Source: an uncultured Tateyamaria sp. (lineage in GTDB: Bacteria; Pseudomonadota; Alphaproteobacteria; Rhodobacterales; Rhodobacteraceae). From it: a stretch of 64,000 nucleotides of DNA. Position numbers and translations under genes: made by a program. Positions 35,210-44,920 of the stretch are shown in pieces; position 1 is the first letter of the stretch, and each line of letters begins with the position of its first letter. Under the pieces are notes generated by a model. That model did not search any database and was not told where the DNA came from. It worked only from the letters and a program-made list of their open reading frames with translations. The stretch lies in the NCBI RefSeq assembly GCF_947496075.1, contig NZ_CANMBJ010000005.1, positions 186,001 to 250,000 on the forward strand, read 5' to 3'.

Positions 35210-35365
35210 TGCCTGTTCCGTTGTTTCTGGTGGCAGAATGCCGCCGGTCCGCGCGCGGAGCAACCGAAAGACGTGCCACAGGCAAGCCACCGCGCACTGG
35301 ATCGTTACAGGAAGTTGACCGGGACGTGACTTGGCTTTGATCGTCCGGCGTTGCATCTAGAAACC

Positions 35366-36178
35366 ATGAAACAGAGCTCCCTGCCCCTTGCCGCCTTGCT
35401 GGCTGCCGTGACCGCTGTGCCGACCCTGGCCCAGGGTCGGTATGACAATATCGTTCAAACCGAAGTGCTGCAGGGTTGGGATTTGCCCGATGGCCGTCGT
35501 TTGGCAGCGGTGCGCCTGGTTCTGGCACCAGGTTGGAAAACCTATTGGCGGGCGCCGGGCGATGCCGGCATTCCGCCGCATTTCGACTGGTCACGTGCCC
35601 GCAACATCAGTGCCGTTGGTCTGAACTGGCCAACCCCGGATGTACATGTCCAGAACGGGATGCAGTCCATCGGCTATACCGAGCAGGTGGTGATCCCCAT
35701 GCACATCACCCCCACGAAGCCGGGCAAGCCCATACGCTTGCGCACCAAGCTGTCCATGGGCGTCTGTTCCGATGTCTGCATTCCCCATGAGGTATCGATT
35801 GATGCCCTGCTGGACAGCCCGGACCTGAGCCCGACACCAGCCATTGTGGCGGCGTTGGCTGACATGCCCTATTCCGCGGATGAGGCCGACGTGCAATCCG
35901 TCACCTGCCGGCTGCGTCCGACCAACCATGGGATGCAGATCGAAGCCCGTATCGACCTGCCGCACACCGGCGGAACCGAGGTCGCAGTGATCGAATCCGG
36001 TGTGCCAGATGTATGGGTGAGCGAGGCCGCGACAACCCGCAGCGGCAACACCGTCGTCGCAGTAAGCGAGATGATACATACCGAGGGCGGCGCTTTTGCC
36101 ATTGATCGGTCAAACGTGCGCATCACCATTCTGGGCGGAAGCTATGCCGTGGATGTACGCGGCTGCACGGCCGGCTAG
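35366..36178 (+). CDS. Exported DsbD N-terminal-domain protein
   Basis: This 270-residue protein begins with a signal peptide (MKQSSLPLAALLAAVTAVPT, cleavage near AQG). It then shows the DsbD-alpha/ScsB N-terminal fold: RLVLAPGWKTYWRAPGDAGIPPHFDWSRA and the reactive MGVCSDVCIPHE (C-x3-C). No membrane helices and no C-terminal thioredoxin domain follow, so it is the periplasmic N-domain alone and would need a separate CcdA-type partner for electrons. It ends overlapping the stop of the RND pump gene on the other strand. Confidence 0.82.
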   Translation: MKQSSLPLAALLAAVTAVPTLAQGRYDNIVQTEVLQGWDLPDGRRLAAVRLVLAPGWKTYWRAPGDAGIPPHFDWSRARNISAVGLNWPTPDVHVQNGMQSIGYTEQVVIPMHITPTKPGKPIRLRTKLSMGVCSDVCIPHEVSIDALLDSPDLSPTPAIVAALADMPYSADEADVQSVTCRLRPTNHGMQIEARIDLPHTGGTEVAVIESGVPDVWVSEAATTRSGNTVVAVSEMIHTEGGAFAIDRSNVRITILGGSYAVDVRGCTAG

Positions 36179-39100
36179 ACCGCGCGGCGGCGCATGATCT
36201 GGAAGGTCAGCGCCGCCAGCACATAGGCCACAAGCCCCAAAACCATCACCCCAGCCGCAAACAGGGCAAATGCCATTGGCACTGCGTCGTTCTCTGCCAG
36301 TTGCGGCAACATATGTGTCAAGTAAGGCGGCAATGCGCCGGTGACGACAGCATAACCCATCGTCGTACCGAACCACCCCAATACCGCCGCCCAAAGCACC
36401 ATGAAACCCCAGCGGACCGACGCGGCTGGTGATCCCAGCCCACGCCGCATCGCTTGAATCTGTCGTGCCACGTCGTGTTGCACGGCAACCAGCGCCGGCA
36501 CCACGAGCAGCACCAGCACCATGCCAAAACCAAGGCCGTAGACCAGCGTGACTACTGTCGGCTTCAGGAACTGCGCCTGTTGCGATGTCTCATAAAGCAA
36601 CGGCGTCATCCCCAGCACCGTTGTCAGCGTTGTCAGCATGACCGGGCGCAACCGGTCTGCCGCGCCGTCGATGATCGACGGAAACAGGCCGCGATCCTTG
36701 GCATAGTCGTCAATGGTTGTGACCAGCACGATGCTGTCATTGATGATGATGCCCGTCATCCCAAGCAGCCCCACCACCGTGAACATGCTTAGTGGTATGT
36801 CCCACACGCTGTGGCCATAGATCGTGCCAACGAGGCCAAAGGGAATGATTGCCATCACGACAACTGGTCGCGTCCAGCTTGCAAACACCCAGGCCAAAAC
36901 AAGATAGATACCGGTCAGGCACAGGATCAGGCCCGTCAGGCTGTCATTTAGAAATTCGTCTTCCTGTTCGCTCAGCCCTGCCTTGCGGAAATCCACCTGA
37001 CGTTCGGCGGCGATGTTGGGCAGAATCTCTTCCTCAAGGGCACGGTTGATCTCGGTCGCGCGGGCGGGGTCATCTTCGGAAATGTCGCCCGTGACGGAAA
37101 TGAGCCGAACACCGTTCTCGCGCCGGACGGTCGAGAAGCCGGTGCGGCGTTCGACACTGACAATGTCCGCCAGTGGGACGTATCCGCCATCGGGCGTGCG
37201 CATCTGGGTGCGGTCCAGGAAATCGGCGGTCAGCTCGTTCTCTGGCAGCTCTACGCGGATCTCGGCGCTGCGGGGGCCATCGGGAAAGGTTGCCGCTTCG
37301 ATCCCGTTCAGCCGGTCGCGCAGGGCGCTGCCGAGCGTATCGATGGTAAAGCCAAGGGCCTGCCCCTGTGCCGTGAGGTCGAGGATCAGTTCTTCCTTGT
37401 CATAGGCGAGGTTGTCTTCGACCGCACTTACCTCGGGATATTGCAACAAGGCGCGTTTGAGGTCTTCGGACGCCGCTTTGAGCGTGTCGGTGTCGTTGCC
37501 GAAGAACTGCACATCCAGCGCGTCACCGCCGGGTCCCGATCTCCAGCCGCGGAAACTGACGGTTTCGGCTAGGGGGTGATGCACAACGGCATCCTGCAAA
37601 TCGGCCACGAATGCGAAGGAGGTATAGGGGCGCAGGTCGGCGTCGATCAATTCGATCGAGATGCCGCCAAGCAGATCGGTGTCTTTGGATTCCGTTCCGG
37701 ACAGACCGCGGCCCGCATTGCCGCCGATCTCTGCGATCACATAGTCGATGGGGTTGCGGCCATAGCGTTCTTCATATTCTGCGCCCAGCGCTTCGGTTGC
37801 GCGCTGCATTTCCTGCATCATGGCCAAGGTGTCGTCGCGGGTGGCACTTTCGAGCATGGCGAAGTTGCCCGTAACGGACCCGCGTTCGGGTGCGTTGAAA
37901 AACCGCCATTGCACGTCGCCCTGGATGAACAGTGCCACCTGGCTGGCCAGCACCACGCAGACACCCGCCAGCACCACATAGCGCGCGGCAATCACACCGG
38001 CCATCATGGGGCGGAACAGCTTTTCACGCATCCACTCAAAACCGTGGTTGACGATGACCGACGGCGTGTCGAGCCCCTTCGCCCCCATGCCCGCGACCCA
38101 ATCCACCTTGAGGCGACGAGGGGACAGCAGGAAGACGGCAGCCAAAACGGTGGGACCTGCCAGCAGGTAGGGCCAGACATCCCAAGCAGTTGCGATGCTG
38201 CCGGACCAGATCACATATCCCACAGCACCGGAGATCACGGCAGACAGCACAGCGACACTCAGCACCGCCACGCCAAGTTTGATCCGGCTAAAGCGCGGTT
38301 TGTCCGATGCGGCCAGCGCATGCCCCATGTGATGCGGCAGGATCAGGAAACATTCAACAAGCGAGGCCAGCAACACGGCAATCACAGTCAGGGGAATGTC
38401 GCGGATCAGATCGCCAAAGCGTCCGCCGACGGCGACCAATCCAAAAAAGGCGATAACGGTCGTCAGCGTTGCTGCAAAGACCGGCATTGCCATACGGCGA
38501 GCCGCGTTTTCAGCTGCAGCCATGGGCGCTTCACCAAGCGCCCTGTGGCGATGATCGGCATGCTCACCCACCACGATGGCGTCATCGACGACAATCCCCA
38601 GGGTGATGATCAACCCAAAGAGTGACACCATGTTGAGTGTCAGGCCACCAAGGAACATCAAGGCGATGGCTGCAAACAGGGCCGCCGGAATGCCTGCCGC
38701 CACCCAGAAGGCAGTGTGCGCATTCAGAAACAGGAACAACAGGCAGATCACGAGGCCGAGGCCCACAATGGCGTTGTCGACGAGGATATTGAGACGGGCT
38801 GAGATGGCTTCGGCGCGGGTGCGGATCAAGTCAACGGTCACCGAAGGGGGCAGCGTGGACTGCAATTCAGCCGCCACCTTTTCCACCTGCGCCTGCATGC
38901 CAATGGCATCGCCATTGTTGGTTCGGTCCACACGGATCGACACGGCGGGGTTGGTCCCCACGAAATAGCTGCGGTTGCGCGCCGCACCCAACTGCGTGAC
39001 GGTTGCAACGTCACGCACACGCAGCTTGGATCCATCCGGGTTGGACCGCAGCACGATGCCTGCGATCTCTTCCGGTGTGCGTTTTTGCGTGCCGGTGCGC

Positions 39101-39789
39101 ACGCGGGCATTGGCGCCTGACACGTCGCCGGCCGGGTCAGTATCAACCTCTGCGTTGATCGCCTGGGCGATCTCGGACATCGTGACTTCGTTCGCGATCA
39201 GAGACAGCGACGGCACTTCGACCAGAACTTGGGGCGCGGCAACGCCGCGGATCGTGGTGCGCGTGATCCCTTCGGCAAAGAGGCGCACAATGAATTCATC
39301 GGCAAACAGCCCGAGCTGCTGAGGGTTCACTGGCCCGGTAATCACCACATCGGTCACACGGTCCCGCCACGCGCCGCGGCGCACCGTGGGTTCATCTGCC
39401 TCATCCGGCAAGGTTGTGACGCCATCGACCGCCGTTTGCACATCGTCCGCGGCACGGCCCATATCCCAATTCGGTTCGAACTCAAGCGTTACGGTGGCTG
39501 ACCCTTCGCGCGACCGGGACTCTGTGCTTTCAACACCTTCAACTGCCAGCAGTACAGGCTCGAGAACCTGAACGATGCCTGCATCGACATCTTCGGCCCC
39601 AGCCCCGTCCCAAGCCACGCTGACCGTGACATTGTCGATGATCACATCGGGAAGGAACTGGGCCCGCATGTTGGGCATGGAAGCCACACCGGCCACGAGC
39701 ATCATCAGAAGCAGCAGATTGGCAACGGTGCGGTGGCGAACAAAGTAGCTGAGGATCCCCCCCGCCGCCTTGGGGATGCCGCGCACCAT
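36175..39789 (-). CDS. RND-family efflux pump permease
   Basis: This 1204-residue proton-driven inner membrane transporter has the N-terminal YFVRHRTVANLLLLMMLVAG, the first porter domain, TM4 with the paired aspartates (LGIVVDDAIVVGEH), and the second half with GFSTVRRENG and FMDYLP-like IINDSIVLV. It is about 150 residues longer than usual: two extra hydrophobic segments lie between the TM6 region and the second half (about residues 510-560), and another pair ends the protein (about 1110-1200). The adaptor gene stop (TAG) directly touches this ATG. No outer membrane channel gene is beside it. Confidence 0.9.
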   Translation of the reverse strand: MVRGIPKAAGGILSYFVRHRTVANLLLLMMLVAGVASMPNMRAQFLPDVIIDNVTVSVAWDGAGAEDVDAGIVQVLEPVLLAVEGVESTESRSREGSATVTLEFEPNWDMGRAADDVQTAVDGVTTLPDEADEPTVRRGAWRDRVTDVVITGPVNPQQLGLFADEFIVRLFAEGITRTTIRGVAAPQVLVEVPSLSLIANEVTMSEIAQAINAEVDTDPAGDVSGANARVRTGTQKRTPEEIAGIVLRSNPDGSKLRVRDVATVTQLGAARNRSYFVGTNPAVSIRVDRTNNGDAIGMQAQVEKVAAELQSTLPPSVTVDLIRTRAEAISARLNILVDNAIVGLGLVICLLFLFLNAHTAFWVAAGIPAALFAAIALMFLGGLTLNMVSLFGLIITLGIVVDDAIVVGEHADHRHRALGEAPMAAAENAARRMAMPVFAATLTTVIAFFGLVAVGGRFGDLIRDIPLTVIAVLLASLVECFLILPHHMGHALAASDKPRFSRIKLGVAVLSVAVLSAVISGAVGYVIWSGSIATAWDVWPYLLAGPTVLAAVFLLSPRRLKVDWVAGMGAKGLDTPSVIVNHGFEWMREKLFRPMMAGVIAARYVVLAGVCVVLASQVALFIQGDVQWRFFNAPERGSVTGNFAMLESATRDDTLAMMQEMQRATEALGAEYEERYGRNPIDYVIAEIGGNAGRGLSGTESKDTDLLGGISIELIDADLRPYTSFAFVADLQDAVVHHPLAETVSFRGWRSGPGGDALDVQFFGNDTDTLKAASEDLKRALLQYPEVSAVEDNLAYDKEELILDLTAQGQALGFTIDTLGSALRDRLNGIEAATFPDGPRSAEIRVELPENELTADFLDRTQMRTPDGGYVPLADIVSVERRTGFSTVRRENGVRLISVTGDISEDDPARATEINRALEEEILPNIAAERQVDFRKAGLSEQEDEFLNDSLTGLILCLTGIYLVLAWVFASWTRPVVVMAIIPFGLVGTIYGHSVWDIPLSMFTVVGLLGMTGIIINDSIVLVTTIDDYAKDRGLFPSIIDGAADRLRPVMLTTLTTVLGMTPLLYETSQQAQFLKPTVVTLVYGLGFGMVLVLLVVPALVAVQHDVARQIQAMRRGLGSPAASVRWGFMVLWAAVLGWFGTTMGYAVVTGALPPYLTHMLPQLAENDAVPMAFALFAAGVMVLGLVAYVLAALTFQIMRRRAV

Positions 39790-41247
39790 CTACCCGCCCA
39801 TCCGGCTTTCGAGCCGCGCAACCATCTGTGCAGGCACACGCGCTTCACTCAGGCTGGCCAACGCACGCTCCTTGGCTGCTGCCGGCATGCGTTCGTTCGC
39901 CTCTACAAATGCAACAAGCCGGGCGCGGCGTTCATCAGTCAGCTCAAGCATCTCGGGCTCAACCTGCGCCTCGGCCTGATCAGCACGTAAGGGCCGCACC
40001 GAGATTCCGGACCCCAGCAAGGGCGAGCGGGCTTCGACCACGTCACGACCCACAATGTCAGGGCTGCGCACCAGCACATCGTCGCCCTGACGGCGCAAAA
40101 GCTCGACTTCAACGGATTCAAGCCGGTTGTCTTCACCCAGTACCAAAACTGTGTTCGCCGCATCAATGGCAGAGGCCGGTAGGCGCACCACCTCATCCAG
40201 CGGCGGTTCAGACACCACAACAGTCACAAAGTCACCGGGCTTGAATCCCACCGCACTGTCGAGGCGAGCAAAGATCAGGCGCCCGGTCTGCATGTCACCA
40301 CCACCTGCGCTGGCGCGGCTGACGGTTCCGGTGGCTGTCAGATCAATACCAACGACATTCAGTGTCGCCGTCATCGGTGCAGACATCACGCTGCCATTGT
40401 CCCCAAGCAGTCGAATATATTGCGCGGTTGAGAGGCGAAACGCCACCTCCAGCGCGTTTGGATCAATCAGCGCCGCAAGCTTTTCATTGCTTGACACAAG
40501 GCGGCCCGCAACAAGATCGGTTTCGTTCAGCGTGCCATCAAACGGGGCCATAACGGTTGTATCGTCCACCGTGCGCTGTGCTTCGTCCAATGCGATGCGG
40601 GCGCGGGCAAGGCGTGTACGACCCTGGTCGATCCGTGCCTCGGTCGAGGTGACAACCTGCCTGCGGGCCAGCACCGCCTGACGGGCGGATGATGCGGCCA
40701 GCTCGGCCTCTTCCACAGCCGCTGCGGTGCCCACGCCGCGTTCGGCAAGATCAACCTGCCGTTGGAAGGCCCGTTGCCGCAGGTTGGCCTGATCTTGCGC
40801 TGCCCGCTCTTCGTCCCGCGCCAGGACAAGGGCCCGGTCGGCATCACGCAATTCGGCTTCGGCATCCATCAGATCCGCATCGGCACGTGCCAATGCCGCC
40901 TCGGCATTCGCAGGGTCGATGCGCACAAGGATCTGGCCCTGCTCGACCTCCCCGCCGTCTTCGAACACGTCTGCCAGTTCGATCACCCGGCCCGAAGCAG
41001 CGGCGCGCAATTCCAGCGTGCGGCGGCTTTGAACCTCTCCGAACGCCTCAAGCACCGGGGTTTCGGTACCAGCCTCAGCCCGCACGACCCCAACGGCAAA
41101 AACCCGTTCGCGGGCCGGTGGCGTGTTTGCCTCACGCGCCAACCGTTCCTGCACAGCACCACTTACGATGGACCCTGCATAGGCGAGCAAACCAAGGGTA
41201 AGTGCCGCAAGCACAAGTCCGATCAGGCTTTGCCTTAAAAATCTCAT
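39790..41247 (-). CDS. RND efflux periplasmic adaptor (membrane fusion protein)
   Basis: This 485-residue adaptor has an N-terminal membrane anchor (SLIGLVLAALTLGLLAYAGS), a lipoyl/barrel-sandwich entry (VLEAFGEVQSRRTLELRAAASGRVIELA), a long alpha-hairpin (about 120-220), and VMAPFDGTLNETDLVAGRLV with a beta-barrel behind it. It bridges the permease encoded immediately downstream to an outer membrane channel. The two genes abut. An 94-base gap separates it from moaB upstream on the same strand. Confidence 0.92.
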   Translation of the reverse strand: MRFLRQSLIGLVLAALTLGLLAYAGSIVSGAVQERLAREANTPPARERVFAVGVVRAEAGTETPVLEAFGEVQSRRTLELRAAASGRVIELADVFEDGGEVEQGQILVRIDPANAEAALARADADLMDAEAELRDADRALVLARDEERAAQDQANLRQRAFQRQVDLAERGVGTAAAVEEAELAASSARQAVLARRQVVTSTEARIDQGRTRLARARIALDEAQRTVDDTTVMAPFDGTLNETDLVAGRLVSSNEKLAALIDPNALEVAFRLSTAQYIRLLGDNGSVMSAPMTATLNVVGIDLTATGTVSRASAGGGDMQTGRLIFARLDSAVGFKPGDFVTVVVSEPPLDEVVRLPASAIDAANTVLVLGEDNRLESVEVELLRRQGDDVLVRSPDIVGRDVVEARSPLLGSGISVRPLRADQAEAQVEPEMLELTDERRARLVAFVEANERMPAAAKERALASLSEARVPAQMVARLESRMGG

Positions 41248-41341
41248 TCTTTCACGCCATTAACCGCCCCGATGGGATCATATCACAATTTAGTGGCGCC
41301 CGGGAAATGTCCAAGCAACAAAGCTGTTACGTAAGCGACGG

Positions 41342-41884
41342 CTATTTCCGTCGCTGATGTTCGTCGAGGCGCGGCAGTATTTCGACAAAGTTGCAGGGGC
41401 GGTGCCGATAGTCGAGCTGCCGACCCAGGATTTCGTCCCATGCATCCTTGCACGCCCCCGGGCTGCCGGGCAGTGCAAACAGGTAAGTTCCATTGCAGAC
41501 GCCGCCCGTTGCGCGGCTTTGCACAGCGGATGTCCCGATCTTTTGCATCGACACGATGGTAAACACGGTGCCAAAGGCGTCGATCTCTTTTTCGTAGACA
41601 TCCCTGTGTGCTTCGACAGTCACATCGCGGCCGGTCAGGCCCGTGCCACCGGTCGACAATACAACGTCAATCTCAGGGTCATCGCACCATGTGCGGAGCT
41701 GACCCGCGATCTGCGCGCGCTCATCAGGCAGTATCTTGCGGTCAGCCAGCGTATGACCGGCATCGGTCAGTCGCCCCACCAGCACGTCGCCCGAACGGTC
41801 TTCGTCCAGGCTGCGCGTGTCGCTGACCGTCAGCACGGCGATGCGGATCGGAATAAAGTCGATGTCGTCGTCAATACGGCTCAT
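41342..41884 (-). CDS. moaB: Molybdenum cofactor biosynthesis protein MoaB
   Basis: This 180-residue MogA/MoaB-type protein adenylylates molybdopterin before molybdenum insertion. It shows IRIAVLTVSDTRSLDEDRSG, VVLSTGGTGLTGRDVTVEA and a C-terminal LPGSPGACKDAWDEIL, the family core. The start at 41884 overlaps the LysE stop (ATGA); longer frames upstream are not conserved. It stands apart from the main molybdenum operon at 23733-28358. Confidence 0.93.
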   Translation of the reverse strand: MSRIDDDIDFIPIRIAVLTVSDTRSLDEDRSGDVLVGRLTDAGHTLADRKILPDERAQIAGQLRTWCDDPEIDVVLSTGGTGLTGRDVTVEAHRDVYEKEIDAFGTVFTIVSMQKIGTSAVQSRATGGVCNGTYLFALPGSPGACKDAWDEILGRQLDYRHRPCNFVEILPRLDEHQRRK

Positions 41885-42501
41885 GGGCGGGCTCCAGCAA
41901 GGGCGACGCGGGCGGCCAGGGCGCCGAAGACACCGGCAGTGATCCACCGCAGCACACGTTCGATGATGGGATTGCGCGCGAGCGCACGGCCAAGCCCACC
42001 GGCAGTAAGCCCGACGCCAGATTTCACGGCAAAGCCCAGAACGGCAATCGTCCCGCCATAGATCAGAAACTGCGGTAGGATGGCACGCGCCGGATCCACG
42101 AATTGCGGAATGAAGGCAAGGATGAAGAGGATCACTGACGGGTTCGACAGGTTCACCACCAGCCCGTCCCGAAACGCCCGCGAAGGGCGCACGGGCCGGG
42201 TGTTTTCACCGACAAGCGGCGACATCAGCGTCTTGATCGCAAGATAGAGCAGGTAGGCGACCCCAACCCAGCGCACCACGCCAAAGACCCAAGGGGCTGC
42301 AGCCACCAGCGCGCCAAGGCCCAGGCCAGCAAGACCCGCATTGATGAAAGCCCCCGACGCGATCCCGGCAGAGGCCGCAACCGCTGGCCCCTTACCGCCC
42401 CGCAATCCCTGCGCCATGGCAAACAGCATGTCCGGCCCGGGTGTTAGAACCAGCGCAAAGGCCGCAGGCAGAAAGGTCAGATAAATGATGGGGTCGATCA
42501 T
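41881..42501 (-). CDS. LysE-family amino acid exporter
   Basis: This 206-residue membrane protein has five to six helices and the LysE/RhtB opening LTFLPAAFALVLTPGPDMLFAMAQGLRGG, followed by SAGIASGAFINAGLAGLGLG and FRDGLVVNLSNPSVILFILAFIPQFV. Members export basic or neutral amino acids or homoserine lactones; the substrate here is not evident. It overlaps the uracil-DNA glycosylase stop and the moaB start. Confidence 0.9.
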   Translation of the reverse strand: MIDPIIYLTFLPAAFALVLTPGPDMLFAMAQGLRGGKGPAVAASAGIASGAFINAGLAGLGLGALVAAAPWVFGVVRWVGVAYLLYLAIKTLMSPLVGENTRPVRPSRAFRDGLVVNLSNPSVILFILAFIPQFVDPARAILPQFLIYGGTIAVLGFAVKSGVGLTAGGLGRALARNPIIERVLRWITAGVFGALAARVALAGARP

Positions 42502-43271
42502 TTGGTGTCTCTCAAATGCGCTTGCAGGCTGAGCAGATCGGCCCAGGCCTCACGCTTGGCCGCCGGGTTACGCAACAGGTAGGCCGGGTGGAACATGGGC
42601 AGCGCAGGCTTGCCGCGCGCCTCGGTCCAATTGCCCCGCAGGCGGGTGATGCCGCGTTTGCCCAGAAGCGCCTGACAGGAATGGTTGCCCACGACAACCA
42701 ACACGTCAGGGTTCGCCAATTCAATGTGCCGGTGCAGGAAGGGCTGCATCATTGCCACCTCTTCCGGCTTTGGATCGCGGTTCTGCGGCGGCCGCCAGGG
42801 CAAGACATTGGTGATGTAGACACTCTCGCCCCGGCTGAGATTGATCGCGGCGAGCATTTTATCAAGCAACTGACCCGCCCGCCCCACAAAAGGTTTGCCC
42901 TGAATATCCTCATCGCGGCCCGGCGCCTCACCCACGATCATCACGCGGGCGCCAGCGACACCATCCGAAAACACAAGGTTGCGGGCGCCACGCTTCAGTT
43001 CGCAGTGATCATAGGCGGCAAGCGCCGCGCGTAGACCATCCAGATCCGTCGCCGCTGATGCAACCTGCTGCGCGACCACAACCGGGTCGACCGTGTTTTG
43101 CGGGATCTGCACCGCAGGCGTTTGTGCGGCAGCCGGGACCTTTGCCACCTTCGGCACTGTTGCAGGCACGTCATAGCGGTTGACCGGCGCATCGGCGATG
43201 CACTCGTCCGCGCCCAGCTCAATCTGCCACGCCAGCGCCGCGAGGGCACCATGATATTCCGCCGATTCCAT
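42498..43271 (-). CDS. Family-4-type uracil-DNA glycosylase
   Basis: This 257-residue glycosylase removes uracil from DNA. Motif A reads [28 protein letters not shown], then [34 protein letters not shown] and the C-terminal [14 protein letters not shown]. An N-terminal region of about 80 residues precedes the catalytic domain. The cysteine spacing for the family's iron-sulphur cluster is not complete: I see Cys only at about residues 24, 90 and 200. It heads the udg-lysE-moaB operon. Confidence 0.85.
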   Translation of the reverse strand: MESAEYHGALAALAWQIELGADECIADAPVNRYDVPATVPKVAKVPAAAQTPAVQIPQNTVDPVVVAQQVASAATDLDGLRAALAAYDHCELKRGARNLVFSDGVAGARVMIVGEAPGRDEDIQGKPFVGRAGQLLDKMLAAINLSRGESVYITNVLPWRPPQNRDPKPEEVAMMQPFLHRHIELANPDVLVVVGNHSCQALLGKRGITRLRGNWTEARGKPALPMFHPAYLLRNPAAKREAWADLLSLQAHLRDTK

Positions 43272-43345
43272 GGCGCGATCCTACGCGCGCCGCACACGAA
43301 CCGGAATGCCTATTCCGTGTTCCACAAATATGCCAACCCAACCGC

Positions 43346-43375
43346 TTGCCGCGCCGCGTGGCGGGCGCATATAAG
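43346..43375 (+). promoter_or_regulatory. Candidate sigma-70 promoter of pyrB
   Basis: TTGCCG (43346-43351) and TATAAG (43370-43375) are separated by 18 bases, 25 bases before the pyrB ATG. The boxes are partial matches, so this is a moderate prediction. Confidence 0.4.
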
Positions 43376-43400
43376 CGCGGGAACACGCCAAGGGATCGCC

Positions 43401-44345
43401 ATGACCTTCACCCACCGCCACCTTCTGGGGATCGAACACCTACGCCCCGAAGAAATCGTCACCCTTCTGGATCTTGCCGAAGAATATGTGGACCTTAACC
43501 GCGCCGCCAAAAAGCACAGCGATGCGCTGGCGGGTCTGACCCAGATCAACATGTTCTTCGAAAACTCCACCCGCACGCAGGCCAGTTTCGAACTGGCGGG
43601 CAAACGGCTGGGTGCGGACGTGATGAACATGGCAATGCAGGCCTCGTCCATCTCGAAGGGCGAAACACTGATCGACACGGCGATGACACTGAACGCAATG
43701 CACCCCGACCTGCTGGTGGTGCGGCATCCGCATTCAGGTGCTGTGGACCTTTTGGCGCAAAAGGTGAATTGCGCGGTTTTGAACGCGGGCGATGGGCGTC
43801 ACGAACACCCGACTCAGGCGCTGCTGGACGCACTGACAATCCGCCGGGCCAAGGGACGGCTGCACCGGTTGAACATCGCGATCTGCGGCGACATCGCCCA
43901 CAGCCGCGTCGCCCGGTCGAACATCATCCTGCTGGGCAAGATGGAGAATCGCATTCGCCTGATCGGCCCACCCACGCTGATGCCCGCAGGCATCGCCGAG
44001 TTCGGTGTCGAGGTCTATGACGACATGGCCGAAGGGCTGAAAGATGTCGATGTGGTGATGATGCTCCGCTTGCAGAAAGAACGCATGGACGGCGGATTTA
44101 TCCCCAGCGAGCGCGAGTATTACCACCGTTTTGGCCTGGATGCGGACAAGTTATCCCATGCCAAACCCGACGCCATCGTCATGCACCCCGGCCCTATGAA
44201 CCGCGGGGTCGAGATTGACGGAACATTGGCCGACGACATCAACCGTTCAGTCATTCAGGATCAGGTCGAAATGGGTGTCGCCGTGCGCATGGCCGCCATG
44301 GACCTTCTGGCCCGCAATTTGCGCACCGTGCAGGGCGTCGCATGA
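43401..44345 (+). CDS. pyrB: Aspartate carbamoyltransferase catalytic chain
   Basis: This 314-residue enzyme joins carbamoyl phosphate to aspartate in pyrimidine synthesis. The carbamoyl-phosphate loop [37 protein letters not shown] and the C-terminal [14 protein letters not shown] are intact. The ATG at 43401 follows AAGGGA and matches the family start; the frame extending back to 43098 is antisense to the glycosylase. Its stop overlaps the next gene (ATGA). Confidence 0.95.
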   Translation: MTFTHRHLLGIEHLRPEEIVTLLDLAEEYVDLNRAAKKHSDALAGLTQINMFFENSTRTQASFELAGKRLGADVMNMAMQASSISKGETLIDTAMTLNAMHPDLLVVRHPHSGAVDLLAQKVNCAVLNAGDGRHEHPTQALLDALTIRRAKGRLHRLNIAICGDIAHSRVARSNIILLGKMENRIRLIGPPTLMPAGIAEFGVEVYDDMAEGLKDVDVVMMLRLQKERMDGGFIPSEREYYHRFGLDADKLSHAKPDAIVMHPGPMNRGVEIDGTLADDINRSVIQDQVEMGVAVRMAAMDLLARNLRTVQGVA

Positions 44346-44884
44346 ACGCAGATTTCCGCGTTCCGCCCAATGAACGCGGGGTCATCCGCGTCTTTGCCCT
44401 GTCGATGACAGACGTGGAGGCGGGCGCACTCAAGGACGATCCAGAAGCGATTGATGCCGCACTTGGGGCATCGGTTGACGCCCAGCATGTCGAAGTCTTC
44501 CCCATCTCGGACCTCGAAGGGGTTGGCCTTGTTGGCTATCTGGTTGAGGGCAACGCAGTACCGACAGAGCAACTGTCGCCGGACAAAGCCAAGCTGGAAA
44601 AGCTGGGTGGCTGGGTAATGATTGTCTTTTCGCTGGCATTCGGGGATCGCGAAACGGTGTTGGAGCCGGCCCCGACGCTAACGCTGATTGGCACATATGG
44701 CGAGGTCCGCACCGACTGGCGTGCGACTGAAACGGTCGAGGCGGACAGTGCCAAACCCTACTCGGCCCCGCCCGAGACCGTGAAGAAAAAGCCATCCGAC
44801 GCCGCCATGTCCGGCCGGATCGCCATGATCGCCTTGCTTGTTCTGGGCCTTCTGACCTGGCTGATGATCCGGATCGGCGGATAG
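44342..44884 (+). CDS. Membrane-anchored protein overlapping pyrB, unknown
   Basis: This 180-residue protein begins with [20 protein letters not shown], has a central acidic portion, a [14 protein letters not shown] segment and ends with a single C-terminal membrane helix ([19 protein letters not shown]). Its start overlaps the pyrB stop. In related genomes a gene like this tends to sit between pyrB and a dihydroorotase gene; no pyrC is visible here, as the next gene is a methyltransferase on the other strand. The role is unknown; a tail-anchored partner of the pathway is only a guess. Confidence 0.7.
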   Translation: MNADFRVPPNERGVIRVFALSMTDVEAGALKDDPEAIDAALGASVDAQHVEVFPISDLEGVGLVGYLVEGNAVPTEQLSPDKAKLEKLGGWVMIVFSLAFGDRETVLEPAPTLTLIGTYGEVRTDWRATETVEADSAKPYSAPPETVKKKPSDAAMSGRIAMIALLVLGLLTWLMIRIGG

Positions 44885-44920
44885 CTTACGCACTGCGGCA
44901 GCGCTACCGGGATTTGGCAA

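Noticed and set aside
37576-38625. A 349-codon open frame on the plus strand
   Set aside because: It is antisense to the RND permease and is rich in His, Gln and Arg with no domain pattern.
43098-43400. N-terminal extension of pyrB by about 100 codons
   Set aside because: The added region is antisense to the uracil-DNA glycosylase, and the standard PyrB start with a ribosome site is at 43401.
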